NCBI RefSeq assembly: GCF_029227915.1
Contig: NC_079884.1
Coordinates: 15,438,001-15,502,000, forward strand
Direction: 5' to 3'
DNA: 64,000 bases
From: Hydractinia symbiolongicarpus
Lineage: Eukaryota; Cnidaria; Hydrozoa; Anthoathecata; Hydractiniidae
Shown: positions 24,664 through 36,700 of the stretch, piece after piece
Position numbering within the stretch: the first letter of the stretch is position 1
Layout: every line of letters begins with the position of its first letter
The notes under the pieces: model-generated
What the model saw: only the letters and a program-made list of their open reading frames with translations
What the model was told of the DNA's origin: nothing
Database searches by the model: none
Made by a program: the position numbers and the translations under genes

Positions 24664-25953
24664 TTATTGAATAACATTTCTTTTCATCATATGCTCCTGA
24701 CACTTTTGTATTAAGGGGTCTTTTCTACATAAACCTACAAAATATGTCTTAACGTCAAAAGAGTCATCCTTGGCTTGCATGTTTAGTATATCAGTAAGAT
24801 GGTACATGTAGTTTAAAGCATATTTTAAAGTTTTGATTTTGGATAACGTTCTATCTTCATCGCCGTAACTTGGCACAAGGAGACGCAACTTTCCAAAAGC
24901 ACTGTTCAACTCCGCTACTCTCCGTCGTTCCAGTAAATTAGCAACAGCGCGACTGCGATTCGGACCTGGTGGTATATTTATCAAATCGGTCGAACTGACG
25001 TGTTTATCTTTTCCCTCTTTATTACCTTCTCTTTCTTCTTCCTTACGAACATTTTGATGAAGTCCTAGCTCGCCAATCAGAGCCTTCCTTTTTGATATAG
25101 GTTTTATTTCCAATTTTTGTAAATTTTCAGGTGTATCTATAGAATTTTTTTTAGCAAGGTATGGTATCCCTTTTAGAGGTTCCCTGTGTTCAAATTGTGT
25201 ATCAATATAACACTGCGGACAAGAGCACTTTCTCATGTTATAACTTTCTTCGTTTATCTCTTTTTTAACTTTTCGATATGGAACAAAAGGTAAAAAATGT
25301 CGATCAATATTCTTTCTTATCATTGATTTTTCTCCTGGAGTGCGTGGCCCGCAGCAAGGTCCATGGCAGATTGTGTTTTTTATACGCAAAATGGGACTTC
25401 TTTGGTGCTCCTCATCGGTTTCACACGACAAATTGCTTTCGTTTTGACGAGAGTTGCATGTACTTCCGCTGGAATTTGCACTACTTGTTTCACTCGAACG
25501 GCGAGAAAGTATTGGCGAGTAACTAAAACGTGTTGGCGTATGATGTGAAACTGTCGGTGAGTGACGTGGATATGATGACGGCGACGGAACACAGCATGAC
25601 TTACTACATGGTTTAAACCTATCAATTTCCATTGTAAGTTCGTTGTGTTCACGCATTCGTTTCTTATACAATCGTTCGAAATAATTTAGCGGACTTGACT
25701 TGCTTAAGACTTTAAAAGCCGAATAATCCGTATTATGAATACTGGGTGCTTTTTTGTTCTCTTGGAGTAATCGAGAAACATGGAAACTATTTTCTTTCTT
25801 TACAGGCTTGTCTATGCAAAGATACTTGCTGTAACGTTCAGCGTTTTTGTGGTAAGCATGCAAATCATTGTGAACGTGCGTCGAAAGTCCGGTAATTCTC
25901 GAAATTGTTTGTGGAGAATTCTCACTATCGCGTAACTTGCGTTTCCCAGCCAT
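24664..25953 (-). CDS. bHLH transcription factor (group A-like), single coding exon
   Basis: A 429-residue protein with a basic helix-loop-helix near the C terminus (about 332-390). The basic region ends LERRRVAELNSAF, helix 1 ends KLRLLVP, the loop is SYGDEDRT and helix 2 is LSKIKTLKYALNYMYHLTDI. The ERRR glutamate that contacts CANNTG E-boxes is present. The basic region is divergent, with NLLERRR where most group A proteins have NxRERRR. The loop is a residue longer than in Twist or Atonal and one shorter than in Mesp. SKIKTL recalls Hand and LKY...LTD recalls Mesp, so I assign no orthology. The N-terminal 330 residues hold a Ser/Pro-rich stretch (about 120-180) and three cysteine clusters: CSKSCC, CHGPCC and CSCPQC. 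An acceptor (TTTTTTAG) 14 nt upstream of the ATG implies an upstream 5'UTR exon. Possible donors are near 28881 and 31115. Confidence 0.9.
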   Translation of the reverse strand: MAGKRKLRDSENSPQTISRITGLSTHVHNDLHAYHKNAERYSKYLCIDKPVKKENSFHVSRLLQENKKAPSIHNTDYSAFKVLSKSSPLNYFERLYKKRMREHNELTMEIDRFKPCSKSCCVPSPSSYPRHSPTVSHHTPTRFSYSPILSRRSSETSSANSSGSTCNSRQNESNLSCETDEEHQRSPILRIKNTICHGPCCGPRTPGEKSMIRKNIDRHFLPFVPYRKVKKEINEESYNMRKCSCPQCYIDTQFEHREPLKGIPYLAKKNSIDTPENLQKLEIKPISKRKALIGELGLHQNVRKEEEREGNKEGKDKHVSSTDLINIPPGPNRSRAVANLLERRRVAELNSAFGKLRLLVPSYGDEDRTLSKIKTLKYALNYMYHLTDILNMQAKDDSFDVKTYFVGLCRKDPLIQKCQEHMMKRNVIQ

Positions 25954-25969
25954 TTTTATCGACTGATCT

Positions 25970-28900
25970 AAAAAAGAAACGAAAACTTAAACCACTCGAC
26001 ACGTACACTAGTAAACAGATCTCCGCAATGCTATCTACAATAAATACAAAATGTAAAAATATATATCTTAATCCTGGCATTTAGTTTAGGGAAAGCTAGA
26101 CATATGAACTAAAATGGCTACATGTTTATAACATTTGATAAACTGAATATTATCCAGCTTACCATTTTATCTCGATAAATCAAAAAATTACACCACGCAT
26201 AAAATATACTCGAACAGAAAATGACAAAAACGATAAACATTGATAAAAATTCTGGTTTTAAAAGACTAACATTTTCGTAATAATAGCAATAATCTAAAAA
26301 CAAGCAAGAACTAATGAAACGTTAAAAAATTTAAAACAACGACTACGCCCTGATGCAACTGCTTGTAAATGAACATGTGTACATTGAGTTAAAATTAAAT
26401 AGCTAACACGTTGGTGAACTTTTTTTATTTTTATTTTTTCTAATAATAAAGACGGGAATTTAAAATAGGCATTCACTTGGAAATAATAACCCCATCTGTT
26501 TTTCGTAATTTTTTTTCTTTCTCTCGAATTAAAACATTACACAATTATCCAATTGTTCGACGATTTTATACGTTGACTAAAGCCAAAACGCGCTAACTTT
26601 TCTTTATTAATTGTCTAGAAAAAGCAATTCGTATTATTTCTTAAGCACAATTTTTTCTGTGCGTAGTTTAAAAAAGATTCAGATAAACATTCCAGAAGAC
26701 AAAAAAACACGTTATTTGTAACTGTCGGACTTGATATGTCTTCGTATAACATAACCGAAGCGTTTTTGCACCTTTTAAAAATTTGCCTATAATTTAACAT
26801 CTGGAACATCGAATAGAAGTAAAAAGATAATTCAATTATATCTTTGTTACAAAAAGCTGAATATATTTTTATAATCCTTTCGGGAGAAAGTAGGTGTGAT
26901 AGCTGTGCTTTTAACGAGTTTTTTTTCTAGCTGGCCTTGTTTTAAATTAAAACACCTGTCAAATTACTTTTCGACAAGACAGGAAATCTACTTTGGTTGA
27001 CAGAAATAAAAATATAACACCTTTAGCACAGCCTAAAACTTCACACGTTTGCATTTTTTTAATAATTTTTTTTACTTTCGTAAATCTTGTAAATTTTGTT
27101 AAAAAAAATCAACTAATAGTTTAATTAAAACGCGATGACATATAAAACAATATTGAAGAATCAATAAAACGTATTAGCTACACATTTTAAAACACACACG
27201 ACTTTTACACCTCAATTTATTTCTGAAAAATGTTGTTAAAATAAATATTTTCTTGTCTGGTAGAGCCTTATAATTCTTCTAAAAAGAATTCTTACAAAAA
27301 ATGTGTGTAATCGGGCCCTTCAGGCCTAATTTACAAAAAACTTGGTGCTATAAATTGACATGTATAGAAGAAATCGCATTTGTACTAGTATTGAATTCTG
27401 AAATCCAATACTAAAACAGTTACTCGTTATAATATTCTTATTGTGAAATCAGCATCAACGTATGTTTTTGCGAAGAATAAAACTTCCCGCCATTTGTTTG
27501 ATAGTCAAAAGAACGCCTAACATCTGGTGAAAAACATCTGTGCACAGGGAAACAAACAACACATATAAACAAAAAACGCGAAAGTTGATAAAAACCTTTT
27601 TCTATTTATTTCACGCGCCTCCGCAGAGATTAAATCTAATTGTTATATATCCACATTTTATAATTAACCGCCACGGAGAAGATTTTTTATTCAACCACCT
27701 GGGTTAATATTTATCGTTTCGGCAAAAGTTTCATCTCGAGTGGTTTATGAAAAGTTTTTGCTTCTGTTTATTTATTCTTAACTTTGTTTATTTGTTGATA
27801 TTTTTTGTGTGTCGAATATAAATTGGTGCTTACTACGTAGTTTGCAAGTTGCTTTACCCTTCTCCTTTAAAAGAATTTCGCTCATTTTTGGTGTTCTGCC
27901 ATATCATCCCATAATTCCAAAAAGAGAAGTGAAAATAATTTGAATTTAACTCTACTCAACTACGTATAAACACTTTCACATTAGTACGTATTTTTAAGCT
28001 TCGGCTACCGTAGATTTTTATGCAATTCTGATCACATATATACGCCTTAAATTGGAGAATTGAGAAAATTTTTCTGGCCCAATCAGAATTGTGCAAACAC
28101 AACAAAACGGTACACGTAGGTACTTAAAATTCGAACGGTGTTAATGTTTCAACTTCGGTTTAATCTCAAGAGCTTTATAAAGTGTTTGATTTTTATTTAA
28201 AACTATAATTCCTTTCGCAAAATACATTCAATCCGCTTTAAGACTACGTTTATTTACAATCTGTTTGACATTCCCATAGAATCTAAAACCTGTCCAGCAT
28301 CTAAAAAATACGCATGCGCAATGGAAAAAACCCAAGTGTTGCATCATACTAGTACAAAGATCAAAAATGATTTTTCTTCAATTCTTATTATTAACTATTC
28401 CTAAAAAGAACTGTTTTTTTTTTTTACTTTTCTGAAGAACGCGCTGCAGGAAAGTAGAAAAAAAATCATGAAGAAAACAAAATTCAGATTGTACTCATGT
28501 CAACATAACTCCGGCAATCTGACCGCAATCAATACTTTGACCATGTGTGAAATTTTGTTGTGATTACCGCAACATGGATATCGCTAGCAGAGGCTCAGTT
28601 TCACTGGCACTCGATAATAATTGGTGGGGTTGTCAGGCATGAATTTTTTTTTTTGCGATAAGATTTTTTTGCGAAAAACACGATTTATCAGCAAATCTAC
28701 AGTCTAACAGCCTTCACACGTTCTCACAAAGCGTGCTTGGTTCATTTCCAAAAGATAAAAAAAACGTTGTTTTGTTTTTCATCTAGCTTTTATTTATATA
28801 GCTGCACAAACAACATTAATTTGAAACAAATTTTAAGAAACTCGACTTATAAATATTAGTTTAAGAATCAAAGACTTACCGCTATTGTACGAAACACGAA

Positions 28901-29507
28901 ACTGAAAAAAAAGGACGTTTTACACATCTGTAATCATTTTTTCCAGCTGTTGGACATTGTTTTGTGATAAACATACACGTAACAAAACATGCCAAGTTCA
29001 GCTTTAAACTACATTATTTTTTAATAAGCAACCAACCCAACAAGCAACTAGTGAACTAATCAACTTGAACATCTTTTAGTTCTTGGCTTTGTAATTTTTT
29101 CAAGTACTGGAAAATATAATTTTTTTTTATTACATCGGTGTTAATCAAAAAACATTCCTGTCACAATGTTAAGCAACTTCTAGTTTCGGGAAAACCTTGC
29201 TTTTTAACAAAAGTGTAGTCGCTAGCTTGTCACGGTTGGACTTGCAGGCTTACCACAAGCAAACAGAACATACAGTTACATAAGCATTTACACTGCTACA
29301 AAATTTACTACAAGTTTCACAAAATAGCAACAATTGATTTCGGGAATTTTTTTTTCAAGGCACGCCTATTTTTTTTATTTCTTTTTTATTTTTATTTATT
29401 TTTTGCGCTCTAAAATTTTATACATTTGAATAAATGATGATGAAAAAGACGATGGAAGCAGCTGCGTGGAAAGGAGTTTCTGGAAGAACCGTTGAACCTA
29501 TATATCA
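25970..29507. other. Long intergenic or 5'UTR-intron region upstream of the bHLH gene
   Basis: No coding exon recognised on either strand. A strong minus-strand donor (GCG|GTAAGT) near 28881 could end a non-coding first exon of the bHLH gene. Long A and T runs are common. Small open frames here lack codon-use or family support. Confidence 0.35.
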
Positions 29508-29612
29508 CAACCTCGCTCCCTTGTCTCTCATCGGTGCTGTGCTTATTGATAGGTCTGGCCGTCTCGCCGTTTGATATGCAAAAAAGGACAACAGGTCTTG
29601 AGGTCGAGGTTG
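29508..29612. mobile_element. CAACCTCG-type MITE
   Basis: 105-bp element with left end CAACCTCGCTCCC and right end GGTCTTGAGGTCGAGGTTG. The 3' block (GGACAACAGGTC...GAGGTCGAGGTTG) closely matches the copy at 54932-55012. The flanks (TATATATCA and TATTTTTAA) agree at 6 of 9 positions, consistent with a decayed target duplication. Confidence 0.65.
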
Positions 29613-32600
29613 TATTTTTAATAGTATTTGGAACTGCTTGAAAAAAATGGGTGTTTGTTTAATTTTTCACGCAAAAATAAAAATATATTTATATTTTCAT
29701 ATTTTTGTCACGCAAAGATGAAAAAGAATTGGCACGCAAAATTTCATTCTGAAAATTTGCAAAAAAAAAAAAAAAAGTTCTTGTGAAATCCCCTATTTTT
29801 CTCGTTTTTTCCTCTGTGAATAAATAAATTTTAAATAACTGTTCCAACATATCGTTTCGTAGAGCTGCATTATTTCGTTTTTATAGTCAACGAACGAATT
29901 CAGACTAAGTATGTTGTAGTGATTCTTAGTGATTCTCAAAATAAACAAACCTAGAATCATAGCGGGTAGACGATGGAAGGTTATTATAAACATATACGTT
30001 CTTATAAACATAGGCTGTTACAAAAAAATGACGTTTTCTTTTATAATAATGAACAATAGGAGAACTATTAACTTGAAGGTCTTTCCACAGTTCAGTTTCG
30101 CTTATAAAAAAATGTATCAGTTGGACATGATCGGCATTGCAGATAAACTGTTTAAACTAGCTCCCTTTTAACTTTTTATAGTTGCTAAAGTACAACGCTA
30201 AGAACTAAAAATTGCTTCGAAATTTACATTCCCAGCTTGCCTATTGGTTGGTTGCTGGTCGGCTTAGTATTTCTCAACCCTTGGACCCTTCATAAATTTG
30301 TTACTTCGCAAAAGATTTTTAGCAATCTATTTTTTTATTATTACTGAATGGTCATAATTCATTTCTATTGTGCAAATATCTATCAAAGAAAATCTTAACA
30401 ACGGTCATATGAAAAAAAATCCAGACACTTTTTTATAAGGATGTAAATTTGTCTCGCGTGAATTGAAAACAAAACAAAAGTATGAACACGGCGTTATCTC
30501 TTCACAACGATAACAATAAATTTCATCTCACTATCTTGGTTAGCATATTAAGTTTTTAAATTTTTTTAACTAAACTACTTTTGTGAGCGGAATATGTAAG
30601 TTGAAAAATATATGAACAACGCTAACACAACAGGAATGTCACCCGAGGAAGGTGCTATCACTGATTTTTTGACAAGAAAATACTTTAAATGTATCCTTTA
30701 ATATAACGGATCAAGCTCCTTGTATAAAATATTCACATAACAAACCGTGTATTACCGGTAAAAAAAGGAGTAAAAAAAAAACAGTTGGCCAAAAAAATTG
30801 TAATCACTTTCTAACATTTACTGACATAATCTAAGTGTAAAAAAATTAATCAGGAGAATTTCGACATGAGATTACTACCTAGTTAAATTAACTTAAATTA
30901 ACTCGTTTAAAACTTTTAAGGAAAAAAAAACTTAATTCCTAAAGAACGGTTAAAAGTCCCCGTCGGTAAAAAAAAGGTAAGTAAAAAAAGTTTTAACCAC
31001 TTAAAGAAAATCTATTAACTAACTTTTTTATTACCGTCAAGACCGGCTGTTTTACGCAAAACGATTGGCGCAAGATTTATAAAGCGTGAAAAAAATCTCA
31101 AAAAGCTGAATTACCTGTCGATTGCTTGCCTCCATTCTGAGAAATTTCTGCAACTACAATGTTCGATGAAACATTTTCTTCCCTCTTACGTCGTAGTAAA
31201 AATGATTTTGGCATAGCTAACAGATTGTTTTGTAGAGATAAAACGACTAACTTTCTCTTGGCATATACAAAGATGGTATTGCTGGCTTGCTTTCGTGTTT
31301 ACGTATTTATCAAAAGATCACCCTATTTTAAATGACCATCGCAGTGCCGATATATACTTGTGAGATTAATTTAAAACGATGATAAATCTGATTAAAGATT
31401 ACATTTCACTATGAAAACAATATTATGATTTGTAATACTAAAAAACTAAGATATAATAAAAAGCCGTTTGATAGACATATAACACTTCATCTGCTAAGTT
31501 AACAACCTTAATTAGCACATCTTGACTTATTTACTCATTCTACGGATATTATCTACGGTGGAGCGTCAAGACTATTTATAGGTTAGGTAGCAGCTGTTAA
31601 TATCCAACCCGGCTGATTAGGTCAAACGAAAGCAGGTACAAATCACGATCAGGATATTTAGTTGAAAAATGTTAGTTATAATTATATAGTTAGTTATAGT
31701 TTTGTTGTAGATGTGGGTTATCATGTTGGTAGGAGATGATACATTATTTTCTACCAACACACTAACCCAAACGCCATCCTGTTTTTCCCATTCTGTTCAG
31801 CGCTCGAATTACCGTAGGTCCACTACTGATCCTGATCGTGGAAGACGACAAAATAAGCTGCAGGCGTATGGGAACGTTTGTCCTGTATAAACTTCTTAGA
31901 AGTTGCATTAAGAAGTCTCACATATCATAATAACACTTGTACCACCCGGACAAACGGCAAGCGGTTACAAGGCATCATACGCCGCGCGAGGTGATTAGGT
32001 ATCTAATGGGGTCATTTTACTTATTTTTCACACCGGCGTGAATATCTCTTGGAAAGCTGTTCTGCCCGTTCATTTCGGGTAATTAACTGCGCCCCCTTCC
32101 TTTCACATGAGTATAGTATAACCCCTGTTTGGTGCCATATGGTGACAACAGGGACGAAAGCAAAACGGAGGTTTTAAAAAGATTGCGTTTTTCATTATTT
32201 TATTTAGAAACTACATTTTCTAAACAATTTTTTTCGAATAAGTCTTTTTAAAAAATCTTGTTTCGTTCTTCAAAGTTTTCCATCTGCTGACCTTATGACA
32301 TATCATTGTTGATGTAATAAGGTAATAAGCATAAATTAATAATTTAAACATCTTGCAAACTTGCAGAATATCCAAACTTTTTAGAAGTGCGAATTTTTGC
32401 TCTTGATTATACCTTGACAAATGCGAAGTTTTGTGGCTTAAAAGAGATCTTATCTTTTATCGTTCTCAGATTATAAATATTTGAATCTAGAAAACTTGAG
32501 AACGAAAAAAGAATTTATAAAAAATTTCAAAAGACTTGATCCTCCACAACATATAAAAATCATTCTCAATACAGGAATCATTTAATTATACCAAATCTGC

Positions 32601-33776
32601 GAGAATTAGATTCAGCGCAGTTTTGATTAGGCGAAATTCGCAAATTTTTTCTTCGCTAACTTTTGTTATGGAAATACTTGAAACGCAATGTTTCCAAAAC
32701 GGAGACTTTTTCATTGAAGCCCAAACATCATTCTTGTCGTTGCAGAATTTCCACTTGATGTAAGCCAGTCATTATCGTACAACTGGGTTTGTTTGGTAAA
32801 TAAGAAACTGCAGTGAATGCATGGATGCAACCTGAAATAATAAAAGATCATGTGGAATACTTCACTAACGTAATTTTTTGCTACAATTCCCCGAAACATG
32901 ATGTAAAGGGAAGTAGGTAGAAGTAGGTAAAAAATGCTTGCAGAATGTTTTTGCTCTTCCATTTCTATTTTTTCCATCCATCTAATTAGTTTTAGGAAAT
33001 CTTTTATGATATGCGTTTTGTTATAACGTAGAAGACTATGGCGACACACGCTTAAATAGCCATAAACATCTTTATTTTATCAAAGACAGAATTAATGACA
33101 GCAAAACAAAAAATCAATAACATCTATTTTTCAAATATATAGTTTACAAAACTAGAAATGAAATATATGTAAAAAGAACAAGTGCATAATATATGTTTAA
33201 GCTAGTTTGGTTATAGCAGACAGTCACGTCAACCATTTTGTTGAAGTGGCAAACAATGTCTTGGTCTCATTACATTGACTATCTCTTTTGTATTTATGTA
33301 TGTTTAGACAACGCTAAATAAATCATTACTCGAGCTTAAAACATAGCTACATATTTTTCCATGATCACACAGCTCAGGGGGAAGTAGACCCTGGATAAAA
33401 TGTGGTGAAAAATTCATCAAATATCAACTTTTATTGCAGTACTGCTAACCTCGAAAATAGAATGTTTGTCAAACATACTATACGCGACTACAAAGTACAG
33501 ATAAAAATAAAAAATCTTTTAATTATAAAACTCACCACGCAAATTTCCACAAATACTTTAGAATTATTTTACATTTTCGATTTGTCTGACATCCTCTGAC
33601 AAATCAGAAGCCTTTTGTTTGACTATACTAACATGGTAATGAAATATGACATAATACAATTTTAATATACGATATTGATGCTTTCGCTAAAACTGTTATA
33701 TTGAGTTAGTCTAACTTATAAAAATATCCTACTCATCTCCGTAAAATTCTAAGCTACAAAAAATTTAGTCTTTTGT
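29613..33776. other. Intergenic between the bHLH and FPGS genes
   Basis: No gene recognised. On the minus strand, ATGGAGGCAAGCAATCGACAG ending at a GT donor near 31115 could be an upstream exon of the bHLH gene, but no frame links it securely. An imperfect hairpin is at 31715-31768. The stretch 31800-32140 is slightly richer in G+C, without identifiable coding. Confidence 0.35.
31715..31768. repeat. Imperfect hairpin, 18-bp arms
   Basis: GGGTTATCATGTTGGTAG (31715-31732) pairs with CTACCAACACACTAACCC (31751-31768) at 15 of 18 positions around an 18-nt loop. Confidence 0.6.
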
Positions 33777-36700
33777 CTATTTATATATATCACAAATATT
33801 GGGACCAAGAAAGCGGAGAACACCCCCGACTAAATGTAAACTTCCCGTTACGACAACTTGAATATGTGAGCTATCTAATAAAGTTCTTGGATGACAAGGT
33901 GAATTAGCTTCAGGTTTTCCAATGTCTGCATCTCTTCCTTGGGCAATCCATTTAATAGCTGAGCTAATGCTAGGAAAAACAGTTGATATACTCGATGCTT
34001 CAGGAGAATTTTCCTGAACCTGACTGAAATTAGTATCGATGGTCGAGTCTGAAGATAGAATGCCGTTCAATGACAGCCATGATTTTTGATTTTGTTCGCA
34101 AAGTCTTAAGCGGCTATCTCGTGTTACATTAAAGTTCGCAATATCAGCTAAAAATAAATAAATAAAAATGTCAACACTTTCTTTACCTAACACTTTATTC
34201 ACTACACTATACATTTCTTACGGAATGGAATCATTACCATGCACATATTGCAACAGCACACAGCAATTATGCACTGTGTGAGTTGGTAACCATGACATCA
34301 TTTAGCAGATCATACGAAGCATAAATGTATGACGATACCTGCAGTGTCTCCTGGTGTTGATTCTAAAATACTTGGACAAAAAACAGCATGATCAAATCCA
34401 ATATTCTAAAAAAATATATACCAGCTAACGATTTATGCTGATAGTGATAAAACTTAAAACTTGTAGTTATCCAGCTCGCCTATATGTTTTAGTGAAAGAT
34501 GTAAGCTGGGTGAAAATGAAAACCATAAAAACATGAAATAAATTGTCTCTTCCTGAGCCACAAAAATAAGCTACACTGTGCAAAGATTGCTTCACACAAA
34601 TTTAGCTAAAAACTGGCTATAAATAACATACCAAGAGCATTTTTAACATTGTTGTTTCATCTCGATTGCCAGACACGTTAAACAGTAACACTCGAAAGAT
34701 ATTTTCTCTAAGTGAAACACAAAAAATAATAATATAATCATTAAAATAGTATATACATGAGTTTTAACAGATATCACAAACCGTGGAAGAGTCGTGTCAA
34801 CATTCTTTCTGGAATTTATCCAATTAACACAAGCCTGAAAAAAGAAGTTTTACAATTGTTTGAAACGTTGGCGAATAATCTTAAAAATCAGGAAAGCAAG
34901 GAAGCCGTTGGGACGCGATGCTTAGATCTATACTGTGCAGTGCAAGCACACACAAATTTTTACTATTTATATTATCTCAAACATTTTAGAAAGTCGCAAA
35001 TAGAGCAATAACTTATAAAAATGCACAGCACAACCTTAAACCGCAAAAACGTACACAGCAAAACATATAATACGTTTTATTTTATCATTATATTTACAAT
35101 GTATGACCTTAAAGTAATATTATAACATAGGTTCATCTGGACCAAGGGAAACTAATAGTTTAAACATTTTTATTGGTTACGATAAAATATAATTAAAGAG
35201 CACGGCTAATTTCAAATTTCGCTGCCACATTTGCTGTTTCTATATCAGAGTTGCGCATTTTGAACTTTTCAATGTTTACAGCAGGTTAAATCTATACTGT
35301 TCAAACATGCCAATTTAGCACGACAATTTTTCCCGAATTTCGCGGATTATTTTGTTGTGAGGGCGCGCTAAGAAATACCTCGCCTAGTGGTGATAAAGAA
35401 AAAAAAAATGGAGCATGTGAAGTATTTTATTCTACGTTACTCTATTTGGTTGTACTGACATACTAACATAAAAATGCCCCCAGTTTTGTTTTGTTTAAAC
35501 TAAATTTTTAATTTTTCCAACAATTTGTCAAGTTCTTATTTATCTGCTTCTTATTTTTTTAATGTTTTCCTGGCAACTAATAGATCAAAACAAGGTACTT
35601 CAACATTTGAAATTTAACTTGCTTGTAGTAAATTTTTGACAATTTGTTTTTAAAAATTAATTTATTTAAAAAAAACTCCGTTCTCCGCTTTTAATATTTT
35701 CAAACCCTTTAATTTATTATCATATCGTTTTTTTCTTTCTAACGGCAAAGAAATTTTTACAAGCTTCTCGTTTTGTGCATTAAATCATAAAAATCCACAT
35801 TTTTTTTCATTGCAAGACTTTTTTCTTATGGAGTAAACAAATACCTCGATGCTTCCTGGTGTGTGTGCACCATCAATATAGAATGTGATTCGTTTTCTCT
35901 GTATGACTTGACACCTACCATATAAATTTGTGTTCGCCAATCCTGAACATACAAAATATTACTATTACATCCTTGTTAACTGATAGCGGTCTAAAGTGTC
36001 ATTTGTAGCATAATAACCCCACACGAGCGCAGAAACTACGTTTCTATAAGTACACGTGTATTTATATTCCTACCTTGTATAAACACATGCGGAACTTTAA
36101 AAGTGCCAATAACTTCTGAATTTGCAGTAAAAGGTTCGTCTCCTTGTAATTCTTTAATACTGTTTGCCACTGTTTCCATTCCTAACCCTGAAACTAACGA
36201 ATGCAGTATAATATAATTAAAAAAAGAAAAAAGAAACAACGTGTATCAACAGCAAAAACAACATATTCCCAGTGACACACTTATTTGGAAAAAGGTTGCA
36301 TTTGTAAGGTGCAAGAACAGTATGGAATCCAAGTCATATGCTTTAGCTTCGATGAGTTATTATAATTTTTAGTAAAAAAATACATATAATATCAAAGAAA
36401 AATAAATTAGACGTTTTCAGGTGAGTCGTGCTCCAAACGATTTAGGCAAGCTGTTGATAGCACATATAAAATCCCAGATTTGATGAAGCTGTTCATTGCA
36501 ACGCATATAAAAGCACACTAAAACACCTAAAGTGCACTTTTTGCCACATTTGCCACAAATTCTCCTGAAAAAGCCTAGAAATTCACAGCTTTATTTTTTC
36601 CATGCGAACTGATGTTGCATGATTTTTTTAGCAGAATTTAGCCCCAAGCTTGAATAAAAAATCTCTGATTTTCCTGATGAACTAAAAAAATTCCCATGAT

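Noticed and set aside
25278-25652. Several open frames within the bHLH gene
   Set aside because: Shadows of the long minus-strand bHLH frame; their composition mirrors it.
26118-26303. Hydrophobic minus-strand open frame, possible membrane protein
   Set aside because: AT-rich sequence produces Phe/Ile/Leu runs by chance; no splice or family support.
31724-32155. Possible solo LTR (TGTTGG start, TATAAA, then TGGTGACAACAGGGAC resembling a primer-binding site)
   Set aside because: No second LTR, no clean TG...CA ends and no target duplication; the start is better explained by a local hairpin.
34757-35011. Plus-strand 84-codon open frame
   Set aside because: Antisense to FPGS exon 14, which is supported by splice sites and conservation.
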